A stretch of DNA of 5,971 nt from CAZIPZ01 sp964541075 (GCA_964541075.1 CAZIPZ010000219.1:1-5971), one strand, 5' to 3'; numbered from the stretch's first letter, positions 1 through 5,678 are shown. Translations and numbers: made by a program. Notes: a model not told the origin generated them from the sequence alone.

Positions 1-1071
1 GAAACCGCTTGCGAGGTTGAATAGACCGAACGCTGTTCCCCGGCGTTCGATCGGTGCTGCGTCAGCGACAAGCGCCGCAAGGAGGCCTTGGCTGAGTCCC
101 ATGTGGAGACCCCAGAGCGCGACCCCTGCGGCAAGGCCGGCGATTCCTTTAGCTCCCGCCAGCACCAGATCCGCAACGATCAGGACAGCCGCTCCCATCG
201 CCAGCACAAGCCGGCGATCTATCCGGTCTGAGAGCCAGCCAGCCGGATAGGCAGAGGCGGCATAGGTGATGTTCATCACAACCATCGTGAGTGGCACATA
301 GGCCGTCGCCAGGCCGAGGCCGCTCGCGCGCAGTATCAGGAATGCTTCGCTGAAGCGGGCAAGGGTGAAGACGGCGCCTACAACGACTACAGACCAGAAG
401 GCCGATGGGAAATACCGCAGCTCGCGCCAGTGGATCTGTAACCGCTCATGGGGTGGCTTTTGTGGAGTTGCCGGCTCATTAACGAAGCGGACCAGTACTG
501 CGACCGACACGAACGCGGGCACGACTGCAATCCAGAACACGAAACGGAAGTCGCCGGTGGCGACCATCAGCAATGTGCCGGCCAGTGGGCCGATCAGGGC
601 GCCCATGGTGTCCAGGCTCTGGCGAAGACCGTAACTCGCGCCGCGTATGTCTTCAGGCACGATGTCCGCGACGAGGGCGTCGCGCGGAGCGCCACGAACG
701 CCTTTGCCGATCCGGTCAATCAAGCGCGCGGCAAACACAACGGCGTAGGAGCCGGCGAGAGGAAAGAGCGGCTTCGTTAGCGCCGCCATGCCATAGCCGG
801 CAAGCGCGAGTCCCTTCCGCTTGCCAAGCCAGTCGCTGAGCGCGCCCGAGAACATCTTCGTCACCAGGACGGCGGCTTCTGACACGCCCTCAAGTATTCC
901 GACGCTGGTGGCGCTGGCGCTGAGGACGGAAATGAGGAAGATGGGCAGGAGGCTGTGGATCATCTCGGAGGAGATGTCCATGAACATGCTCACAAAACCC
1001 AGCGCCCAGATGCCGTGAGGAATCGCGCGAAGGCCGCGTGCCGTTGTGTTTCGATTTGAATCAGTCGTCAT
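1..1071 (-). CDS. MFS transporter, C-terminus off the left edge
   Basis: The minus strand reads open without a stop for 357 codons from ATG at 1071-1069 to base 1, so the protein continues beyond the window. It is a polytopic inner-membrane transporter of the major facilitator superfamily. A hydrophilic N-terminus of about 20 residues precedes the first membrane segment. The loop signature G-A-L-S-D-W-L-G-K-R-K lies at residues 76-86 and its second-half counterpart G-W-L-S-D-R-I-D-R-R at 278-287, as expected for loops 2-3 and 8-9. A D-R-I-G-K-G-V-R-G-A-P-R-D stretch at 119-131 is typical of the drug/H+ antiporter-like branch. About ten of the usual twelve helices are visible. The substrate cannot be told from sequence; export of a small molecule by proton antiport is the family expectation. 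The start gives a sensible N-terminus but has no strong Shine-Dalgarno. The gene points away from the plus-strand cluster. Confidence 0.9.
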   Translation of the reverse strand, partial: MTTDSNRNTTARGLRAIPHGIWALGFVSMFMDISSEMIHSLLPIFLISVLSASATSVGILEGVSEAAVLVTKMFSGALSDWLGKRKGLALAGYGMAALTKPLFPLAGSYAVVFAARLIDRIGKGVRGAPRDALVADIVPEDIRGASYGLRQSLDTMGALIGPLAGTLLMVATGDFRFVFWIAVVPAFVSVAVLVRFVNEPATPQKPPHERLQIHWRELRYFPSAFWSVVVVGAVFTLARFSEAFLILRASGLGLATAYVPLTMVVMNITYAASAYPAGWLSDRIDRRLVLAMGAAVLIVADLVLAGAKGIAGLAAGVALWGLHMGLSQGLLAALVADAAPIERRGTAFGLFNLASGF

Positions 1072-1415
1072 GCACTGTTGATGTAGCTGTATGTTGCTTC
1101 ACAACTCGCACAAGCAAGGTACCTGAGGCTATGGGTTGTTTCTATCGGGAAGATGTTCGAAAGAGGGGGGATGGCAAGGAACGAACTTCTCACTCAAATT
1201 GCCGGGCTAAAGCGTGCTCAAGCTGTCGAAGGAGAGCGTCTGAAATGCGGCGAAGCGCCCACTGGGAATCGTCGCCGTTACCGATACATGTGGCCGAATC
1301 GAACCGGCGCTCCCAGAGAGTCGTACAGCTTTTGTTGTCGACACAGTTCGTCGCTCGGCGCGCCGTGTTGCCTAGACATAACTTCAGACAGGAGAGGAAA
1401 ACATAATGGAGGATG
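1072..1415. other. Intergenic stretch without a convincing gene
   Basis: These 344 bases separate the start of the MFS gene from the 3' end of the next minus-strand ORF. Open frames exist on both strands, but their translations are rich in Arg, Cys and Ser and show no domain. The part next to 1071 must hold the MFS promoter. A weak TTGCTT / ACATAC pair with a 17-base spacer can be read on the minus strand at roughly 1090-1120, but it is too poor to call. A strong ribosome-binding-like GGAGAGGAAAAC just before ATG 1406 leads into only 18 codons. Confidence 0.5.
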
Positions 1416-1679
1416 TTATCGCGCTCCAGATTTGGTGTAGTACGGGGCCAGTGCCGCAATGAAATCTTTTAGGTGCTCATCAGTATAATCGGCGAATACG
1501 CTTGCATGTTCGCTCACGGGGCCGGCTGCGATATGACCTGTCGGAACATGGTCGATTCTGAACCGCACAAAGCTCTTGAAGGATTTTTCGTCGAACACGG
1601 CTTCACATTCTCTCAGCACTTCCTGTACAGCTTCAGCGATCCTCCTCTTTTGGACGGCAGGATTGTCTTTCTCAACCAT
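1416..1679 (-). CDS. Small protein of unknown function (87 aa)
   Basis: An 87-codon ORF runs on the minus strand from ATG 1679-1677 to TAA 1418-1416. I do not recognise the family. The composition looks like a soluble globular protein: it is rich in Glu, Asp, Lys and Ala, with an amphipathic N-terminal helix (residues about 8-27, around A-V-Q-E-V-L-R-E-C-E) and a second helical part near the C-terminus (D-E-H-L-K-D-F-I-A-A-L). It has no signal peptide or membrane segment. This balance is unlike the Arg/Ser-rich shadow frames around it, which is the main reason for calling it. The ribosome binding site is weak (an AGTAGG about 17 bases upstream). It is divergent from the cupin gene, with 166 bases between the two starts. 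Confidence 0.5.
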   Translation of the reverse strand: MVEKDNPAVQKRRIAEAVQEVLRECEAVFDEKSFKSFVRFRIDHVPTGHIAAGPVSEHASVFADYTDEHLKDFIAALAPYYTKSGAR

Positions 1680-1845
1680 GGCTTCTGATTTTAGCAGACC
1701 TACTGACTGCAGTTTTCGTCGCGGCAGATTTCAGCCCGGGGCTTCAAGTCTATCCGTTCTTGCGGCACGAATCCTTTGAGGAAAGATGGAGAATAACAGG
1801 AACGATTTCTGAGGTTGGATAAAGATCAGGATGCGACAATGAGCC

Positions 1846-2163
1846 ATGGAACAAAAGGTATTCAAAGATGTCGAGCTATTTTCAAAAGACAAACATATTC
1901 ATGTACCCCTCTTCAATAGCGAACGAACCAAGGTATTGCTCTTATGTCTCTCGGGTGGACTCACCGTCCCGTCACACTCTCACCCTGGGTTTGAGATAAC
2001 TCTCCAGCCTTTGAAAGGGAAAGCGATACTTCCGATCGACGGAGAAAAAGACATCATGCTTGTTCCGGGCCAAATCTTTTTCGTGGATGGCGCCATTTCC
2101 TTCAGTCCGCGCAATCCGTTTGATGAAGATTTCGAGATGCTGATTCATCTGGTAAGACGATAG
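1846..2163 (+). CDS. Small single-domain cupin protein
   Basis: This 105-residue protein is almost exactly one cupin beta-barrel. Cupin motif 1 is clear: G38, then H44 and H46, E50 and G58. Motif 2 is present as P74-G75 followed by F-F-V and ending in P-R-N (88-90). The His normally found in motif 2 as the remaining metal ligand is replaced, by my alignment, with F86, so metal binding may be three-coordinate or altered. The protein is cytosolic, with no signal peptide. Cupins of this size are sensors, small-molecule binders or dioxygenase-like enzymes; the substrate is unknown. ATG 1846 has no good Shine-Dalgarno nearby. A four-codon frame (ATG CGA CAA TGA) lies just upstream at 1831-1842 and could couple translation. 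The stop at 2161-2163 is followed closely by the hemerythrin gene, indicating co-transcription. Confidence 0.85.
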   Translation: MEQKVFKDVELFSKDKHIHVPLFNSERTKVLLLCLSGGLTVPSHSHPGFEITLQPLKGKAILPIDGEKDIMLVPGQIFFVDGAISFSPRNPFDEDFEMLIHLVRR

Positions 2164-2169
2164 GAAGGA
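2162..2169 (+). promoter_or_regulatory. Ribosome binding site of the hemerythrin-like gene
   Basis: AGGAAGGA overlaps the cupin stop codon. Its first AGGA sits seven bases before ATG 2173, which favours that ATG over the TTG three bases earlier. Confidence 0.6.
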
Positions 2170-2172
2170 TTG

Positions 2173-2676
2173 ATGCCGGGTGTGCTCTATCAATATCTTT
2201 CGGGCGACCACGACAGATTGGACGCTTTGCTGGAAAGCGCTGTTGCAAAAGATGGCGTGATCGAAATGGAATCTTACTCCGAGTTTCGGAAAGGTTTGCT
2301 GCGACACATTTCAATGGAGGAGAAAATCGTATTACCGGCAATTGCAAACTGGCAGGGTGGCAAGAAGGCGGCCATAGCTGAACGTCTTCGCCTTGACCAT
2401 GGTGCAATTGTTTCCTTGTTAGTCCCTCCCCCAAATCCATCCATTATTCTCACGCTCCGTTCAATCTTTGCGGTTCACAACCCTTTGGAAGAACAGGCGG
2501 GTGGTCTGTACCAACTCTTTGAGACATTGGCCGGAGCCGAGACGGAAAGAATGCTCTTGGAGTTGAAAGCCGCTCCTGATGTTCTTGTAGTGCCCCACAA
2601 TGAACAACCAGACATTCTTGAAGTGACAAAGCGTGCGGTTGCAAGGGCCGGGTACGAATTCAAAAAATCCGAATGA
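2173..2676 (+). CDS. Hemerythrin HHE cation-binding domain protein
   Basis: This 167-residue protein is a four-helix-bundle hemerythrin-like protein with a complete diiron ligand pattern. Counting from ATG 2173: H13 (in G-D-H-D-R-L-D), H45 with E49 (in R-H-I-S-M-E-E), H76 (in L-D-H-G-A), and H102 with E106 (in H-N-P-L-E-E). This H...HxxxE...H...HxxxE arrangement is the signature of the HHE family, whose members bind O2, NO or other small ligands at a non-haem diiron site in the cytoplasm. The region after about residue 130 lies beyond the bundle and includes V-V-P-H-N-E. The gene starts 9 bases after the cupin stop, so the two are very probably one transcript. A role in oxygen or nitrosative-stress sensing or scavenging is inference from the family. 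A TTG start at 2170 would add only one residue. Confidence 0.9.
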   Translation: MPGVLYQYLSGDHDRLDALLESAVAKDGVIEMESYSEFRKGLLRHISMEEKIVLPAIANWQGGKKAAIAERLRLDHGAIVSLLVPPPNPSIILTLRSIFAVHNPLEEQAGGLYQLFETLAGAETERMLLELKAAPDVLVVPHNEQPDILEVTKRAVARAGYEFKKSE

Positions 2677-2740
2677 GGGTATCGACTGCCCAATGGAAAC
2701 GAAAGTGCTTTCGTCCGAACGGAGCGAGAACTCCAAGAAA

Positions 2741-2747
2741 AGGAGGT
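2741..2747 (+). promoter_or_regulatory. Strong ribosome binding site of the SHOCT gene
   Basis: AGGAGGT lies 7 bases before GTG 2755 and 10 bases before ATG 2758, so both starts are usable. The GTG has the more standard spacing and the ATG the stronger codon. Confidence 0.7.
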
Positions 2748-2754
2748 AATACTC

Positions 2755-3027
2755 GTGATGATCGGTGGAAATGTTCTTGCCGGTTTGGTGCTAATACTCG
2801 TTCAAATGTTTAACGGAGACCATATGTGGGGCATGGGATGGATGGCTTTCTGGTGGGTCTTCATTATTGCTGCTACTGTTGCGCTTTTCTGGTATCTGCT
2901 TTCTGCGACGCGGAGAACACCTCCCACCCGCGAAGAGTCACCGGTAGACATTCTTAAACGACGATATGCTCGTGGCGAAATAGACGCAGAAACCTACGAG
3001 AAGACATTGCAGGATTTGAGGAAGTAA
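2755..3027 (+). CDS. Small membrane protein with C-terminal SHOCT domain
   Basis: This 90-residue protein (89 if ATG 2758 is used) has a short hydrophobic N-terminus (about 6-19) and a Met/Trp-rich turn H-M-W-G-M-G-W-M (23-30). One strong membrane helix follows (about 30-51), then a basic stop-transfer (R-R-T), and a C-terminal SHOCT domain at 62-90 with its hallmark I-L-K-R-R-Y-A-R-G-E-I and Y-E-K-T-L-Q-D-L. SHOCT domains occur at the ends of many small membrane proteins and are thought to mediate oligomerisation; no enzymatic role is known. The SHOCT end should face the cytoplasm. It lies 78 bases after the hemerythrin gene with its own strong ribosome binding site and could belong to the same transcript. 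Confidence 0.85.
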   Translation: MMIGGNVLAGLVLILVQMFNGDHMWGMGWMAFWWVFIIAATVALFWYLLSATRRTPPTREESPVDILKRRYARGEIDAETYEKTLQDLRK

Positions 3028-3058
3028 TAGGCAATGGTTTCCGGCACACAGCGAATTT

Positions 3059-3064
3059 AAGGAG
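3059..3064 (+). promoter_or_regulatory. Ribosome binding site of the disrupted gene
   Basis: AAGGAG sits five bases before ATG 3070, a good match that fixes the start of the broken gene. Confidence 0.65.
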
Positions 3065-3069
3065 CAACA

Positions 3070-3300
3070 ATGGACACCGCAGTTGCGCTGGTCGAAACCT
3101 ACCTACGTATTAACGGCTATTTTACAGTCACGGAGTATCCGGTTATTGAGGCGGCACGTCACGCGGTTACCGTACGGTGACAGACCTGGATGTTTTAGCC
3201 GTTCGGTTTCCAGGAGCCGGTCGCGTCGTCCCTAAGGAAAGTGGTTCGGCAAAATCAAGCGGGAGTGTCCTGCCTCCAGATCCGATGCTCGGCCGGCGCG
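3070..3300 (+). pseudogene. 5' half of IS-interrupted gene, PD-(D/E)XK-like, frameshifted
   Basis: ATG 3070 opens a frame of 36 codons (M-D-T-A-V-A-L-V-E-T-Y-L ...) that stops at TGA 3178-3180. The continuing protein is obvious in another frame from GGT 3165: G-Y-R-T-V-T-D-L-D-V-L-A-V-R-F-P-G-A-G-R. One base is missing between CAC 3160-3162 and GGT 3165; with it restored, the two stretches join as E-A-A-R-H-x-G-Y-R-T. The coding sequence then runs to 3299-3300, where an insertion sequence begins. The rest of the protein resumes after the element at about 4915. The T-D-L-D motif (Asp codons at 3183 and 3189), together with the E-V-K motif in the other half, suggests a PD-(D/E)XK nuclease-like core. 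I know similar conserved hypothetical proteins, but no established function. The gene lies 42 bases after the SHOCT gene. Confidence 0.75.
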
Positions 3301-3322
3301 TGTCAATGAGTTTGAGACACCT
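3301..3322 (+). repeat. Terminal inverted repeat of the IS, orfB-side end
   Basis: This 22-base end begins TGTCAATGAG. It matches the reverse complement of 4885-4906 except at positions 3, 9 and 11. The inner half, TTGAGACACCT, is identical in both ends. The orfB stop lies 12 bases inside it. Confidence 0.85.
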
Positions 3323-3333
3323 CGATCGGTAAA

Positions 3334-4369
3334 TTAGGCACTTTTAATTTGTGATTCGATCGGCTTGTTAATCCAAACCTCCTTTGGAAGTGAGAGTGGT
3401 TTTGGTGACGCCCGGACGAAGCGCTCAGGGTGCGCCAGGTAGGCGGCATCGAGTACGAGTTGACGCTTCTGAAAGACCTGCGCGGCTTGGCCGTAATGGA
3501 CCATGGCAGGGGTGAGCAGACCGATGCCCGAGTGCCGATGCTCATCGTTGTACCAAGAGAAGAAAAACTGAGAATGGATGCGGCTGTCTTGGATGGAACC
3601 GAAGCGGTCTGGGAAATCAGGCCGGTATTTCATGGTGCGAAACTGACTTTCCGAATACGGATTGTCATCGGAAACATAGGGGCGGCTGTGAGTTTTGGNN
3701 NNNNNNNNCGCCGAGATCGGCCAGTAAGAATGCCACTGGCTTGGAGGTCATCGAGGATCCGCGGTCGGCATGAATGGTCAGCTGCCCCGGCGGGATCTGC
3801 TGCTTGCTGCAGGTGTCCTCGATGAGTCTTCGGGCCAGCTGGGCGCTCTCGCGAGGGGCGATCATCCATCCGGTGACGTAACGGCTGAAGACATCGAGAA
3901 TCACATAGAGATAGAAATAGGTCCACTTGGCCGGGCCCATCAGCTTCGTGATATCCCAACTCCAAAGTTCATTGGGCGCCGTCGCCAGCAACTCGGGTTT
4001 CTTATAGACGGGATGAAGCCGTTGGTCCCGGCGTTCACGCGTTTCGGCGTGCTGCTCCAGGATGCGGTACATGGTGCGAGTGGAACAGTGATAGACGCCC
4101 TCGTCCAGTAATGTGGCCTGCACGGCAGCCGGCGAACGGTCTTGGAATCGTTCTTCATGCAGATGCGCCAGCACGGTTTCGCGTTCTGCTGAACTCAACG
4201 CACGAGGCGGGGCGGGCCGCGGTGGAGCCACGACGGGCGGGCGCAGCTGACGATAGAAGGACGATCGAACGATGCCGAGCGCAACGCACGCCGCCAGGAT
4301 TCCGACCTCAGGAGCAAGCTGTTGAACGGCGGCCATCAGCGTTCCTGTTCCGGGTCCGGAATCGGCCAT
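3334..4369 (-). CDS. IS3-family transposase OrfB (DDE integrase domain), frame broken at N gap
   Basis: OrfB is the catalytic half of the transposase and acts on the element's ends. From ATG 4369, residues 1-60 are a linker and HTH_21-like region. The integrase core then shows D139 (in W-S-W-D-I-T-K-L), D202 (in I-H-A-D-R-G-S-S) and, beyond the N run, Glu in N-P-Y-S-E-S-Q-F. The C-terminus has the typical W-Y-N-D-E-H-R-H-S-G-I-G motif and ends at TAA 3336-3334. Read literally, the frame changes at the Ns (3699-3708). If three bases are placed there instead of ten, the frame is continuous (D-L-G-V-T-K-T-H-S-R-P is the expected join) and the Glu becomes residue 238, giving 35 residues between the second Asp and Glu as in IS3 transposases. 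OrfB lies in the -1 frame relative to OrfA and overlaps it by 34 bases, so it is probably made as an OrfAB fusion. Confidence 0.88.
3699..3708. other. Assembly gap of ten Ns inside orfB
   Basis: Ten undetermined bases interrupt the transposase between D-L-G and the T-H-S-R-P-Y stretch. Protein continuity calls for three bases here, so the run is a placeholder and not a measured length. Confidence 0.95.
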
Positions 4370-4842
4370 CCCAACAGCGCACCCACTTTTTTTTGAACGT
4401 CGATTACGATCTCGGCCTTACGCAATTGCTCGGTCAGGCGTTCGTTGGCACGTTGCAGTTTCTGGTTTTCCTCGGCGAGGGGATTTCGTTTGGACTTCGG
4501 CCCACGCTTCCGTGGCTCGAGCCCCTGGCGAATGCTGGCCTCTCGTTCACGGCGCCACTTCCCCAGATGCGAGGAGTACAGACCCTCGCGCCGCAGCAAC
4601 GCACCGATGCCGCCGTGCTCGGCAGCTGCGTCCGCCTTCGTCAGGATCTGTTGTTTGTACTCGGCCGTGAACCTCCGGCGTTTCGCTTTGGCCACGACTT
4701 CAGGATCGGGGCGGACGACGGCGCCTACTTCGGCGCCGGCTTTACCGTCCGCTGAACTTCGTTCGGTCTCGCTTCGCTCGTCCTCACTACGTCCAGCGGA
4801 CGGTAAAGCCGAAGAAGACAGCGATGGAACTGGATTCTGCAT
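4336..4842 (-). CDS. IS3-family transposase OrfA (helix-turn-helix)
   Basis: OrfA binds the element's ends. From ATG 4842-4840 it has 168 residues; a GTG at 4869 would add nine. The ATG is preferred because GGAAGGAAG lies about seven bases upstream on the minus strand. The conserved part starts around residue 55 with P-E-V-V-A-K-A-K-R-R-R-F-T-A-E-Y-K. The helix-turn-helix follows (G-G-I-G-A-L-L-R-R-E-G-L-Y-S-S-H-L), then a basic K-R-G-P-K-S-K-R stretch and a Leu/Glu-rich coiled coil (E-E-N-Q-K-L-Q-R-A-N-E-R-L). The first 50 or so residues are low complexity (S-E-D-E-R-S-E-T-E-R-S-S) and are encoded across an 18-bp inverted repeat, unlike the short N-termini of most relatives. It ends at TGA 4338-4336, inside orfB. 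Confidence 0.85.
   Translation of the reverse strand: MQNPVPSLSSSALPSAGRSEDERSETERSSADGKAGAEVGAVVRPDPEVVAKAKRRRFTAEYKQQILTKADAAAEHGGIGALLRREGLYSSHLGKWRREREASIRQGLEPRKRGPKSKRNPLAEENQKLQRANERLTEQLRKAEIVIDVQKKVGALLGWPIPDPEQER
4387..4394 (-). promoter_or_regulatory. Programmed -1 frameshift site (A8 then G) in the orfA/orfB overlap
   Basis: On the minus strand, eight As precede GTG in the codons CAA AAA AAA GTG of OrfA. Slipping back one base gives AAA AAA AGT GGG TGC and continues with no stop through the OrfB ATG at 4369. This joins OrfA to OrfB, as known for IS3-family elements. Confidence 0.75.
4737..4811. repeat. 18-bp perfect inverted repeat with 39-base loop inside orfA
   Basis: The arm cggctttaccgtccgctg at 4737-4754 is the exact reverse complement of 4794-4811. 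The loop is itself rich in GCTTCGCTCG-type repeats. The structure lies early in orfA and encodes the low-complexity extension. It may be a REP-like palindrome that entered in frame, or a hairpin limiting transposase expression. Confidence 0.8.
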
Positions 4843-4884
4843 TTGGGTTCTTCCTTCCGCCCTGAACACTAATTATGAGGGGGA

Positions 4885-4906
4885 AGGTGTCTCAATCACA
4901 TTGGCA
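4885..4906 (-). repeat. Terminal inverted repeat of the IS, orfA-side end
   Basis: Read on the minus strand it starts TGCCAATGTG and shares 19 of 22 bases with the other end. It lies upstream of orfA, as expected for the left end of the element. Confidence 0.85.
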
Positions 4907-5330
4907 CAGAGGGGGCGCAATCGCGGATCGCACCGACATGATGATCGGTGAAGTGAAGGAAGGCCGAGCCGAACTGAATCGCGCAGCACGGGATCCGTTA
5001 GTGTTGCAGACGGTTTTGACGCGCTTCGGGTGTTGCTCTCCCAAGCACGCACCGGAGCTTGGGAAGGAAATCCTTCGCAAGGGACACGTTCTGACGCATG
5101 CAGGACACGGTGTGAGGCTCGTTGCGTTTGGTTCCACGACTGCGGCCGGAGATGGGCCTCCGCACACAGCGATATCGCTGGGTCATGTGACTAACTTTCT
5201 GCGCGACTACATACGGCAGTATTGGGACATCCTTTATAACGCGGACTTCAAAGACCCGGCCTTCGGCTTTCTTGTCATGCTTGAAAAGGCGAGCCAGGGA
5301 CTTGAGCACGATACATTGTCCGAGCGTTGA
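4907..5330 (+). pseudogene. 3' half of IS-interrupted gene, PD-(D/E)XK-like
   Basis: This is the continuation of the gene that starts at 3070. The host frame is recognisable from GCA 4917: A-I-A-D-R-T-D-M-M-I-G-E-V-K-E-G-R-A-E-L-N, ending at TGA 5328-5330, about 137 residues. The I-G-E-V-K motif (Glu codon 4950, Lys codon 4956) has the E-x-K form of PD-(D/E)XK nucleases; the matching Asp residues lie in the other half. Further on are R-F-G-C-C, V-R-L-V-A-F-G and a conserved-looking C-terminus (F-L-R-D-Y-I-R-Q-Y-W-D and F-K-D-P-A-F-G-F-L). The open frame also extends upstream into the element to an ATG at 4875, or could start at ATG 4938 or 4941, but none of these has a convincing ribosome binding site. 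I regard it as a separated gene end and not an independent gene. It faces the minus-strand pair to its right. Confidence 0.75.
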
Positions 5331-5341
5331 GCCTGGTGTTT

Positions 5342-5659
5342 TCACTTCCGATGGCGGCTTTTCTGATCCAGCTCCAGCCAATGACTCGTGTCGCTTGTCT
5401 CGTCCTCGTCCGTCAGTAGCCGGATTCTACAGAATCGAATGAACGCTGGATTAGGGTCGTCACGGTCCGACACCGGTTCTTGCATTGTTCTAATGATCAC
5501 AGCCAACGCGTCTACAGATGGGTCTTGCCTTTCTCTTCCGGTTCTCGACTCTGACAATTTCCTGCACGATAGCTTCCGTCCGCCGCGAAACAGGCCAAGT
5601 CCCGCTTCAAAGCGGTCGAGCACCGTGCGAATCCAAAAGGCGACCTTTAGCTTCAACAT
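5342..5659 (-). CDS. Small protein of unknown function downstream of glgC
   Basis: A 105-codon ORF runs on the minus strand from ATG 5659-5657 to TGA 5344-5342. It begins 19 bases after the glgC stop and is preceded by GGAAAGGAAG at good spacing, which supports translation as a second gene after glgC. I recognise no domain. The N-terminus is basic and partly hydrophobic (M-L-K-L-K-V-A-F-W-I-R-T-V-L), the middle is Arg/Ser rich, and a more ordered stretch lies around D-A-L-A-V-I-I-R-T-M. No membrane helix or signal peptide is evident. The uneven composition means it could be a chance or decaying frame. Its end faces the stop of the interrupted gene at 5330, leaving 11 bases between them. Confidence 0.45.
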   Translation of the reverse strand: MLKLKVAFWIRTVLDRFEAGLGLFRGGRKLSCRKLSESRTGRERQDPSVDALAVIIRTMQEPVSDRDDPNPAFIRFCRIRLLTDEDETSDTSHWLELDQKSRHRK

Positions 5660-5678
5660 CCGGGGCTTCCTTTCCGGC

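Larger units (their letters stand above)
3301..4906 (-). mobile_element. IS3-family insertion sequence, about 1.6 kb
   Basis: The element carries overlapping orfA and orfB on the minus strand, flanked by terminal inverted repeats at 3301-3322 and 4885-4906 that match at 19 of 22 positions. OrfA has the IS3/IS911-type helix-turn-helix and a coiled-coil tail; orfB has the rve-type DDE integrase core. It is inserted in a plus-strand gene whose halves flank it. No clean target duplication adjoins the repeats. A GCG at 3298-3300 recurs at 4915-4917, which would be a 3-bp duplication if the right end extends to 4914. With that duplication collapsed, the host reading frame joins exactly. The right boundary is therefore uncertain by about 8 bases. 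A ten-N gap lies inside orfB. Confidence 0.9.

Noticed and set aside
17..1018. Several plus-strand ORFs opposite the MFS gene
   Set aside because: They are Arg/Ser/Ala-rich shadows of a continuous minus-strand transporter with clear family motifs.
1153..1440. Plus-strand ORF with a G-rich stretch before an internal ATG 1171
   Set aside because: The first 30 residues look helical, but the rest is Cys/Arg/Ser-rich without any motif. It may be decayed coding sequence but cannot be supported.
1190..1459. Minus-strand 89-codon ORF
   Set aside because: It overlaps the better 87-residue ORF and has an atypical composition rich in Cys, Arg and Trp.
2699..2714. Short palindrome acgaaag-tg-ctttcgt between the hemerythrin and SHOCT genes
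   Set aside because: The stem is short, the loop is only two bases and there is no following T run, so it is not a credible terminator.
4875..4940. New start for the 3' half from ATG 4875 inside the IS end
   Set aside because: The frame is open, but no convincing ribosome binding site is present, and the first residues are encoded by the inverted repeat.
4111..4951. Long plus-strand ORFs across the insertion sequence
   Set aside because: They lie opposite orfA and orfB, which have strong domain and catalytic-motif support on the minus strand.
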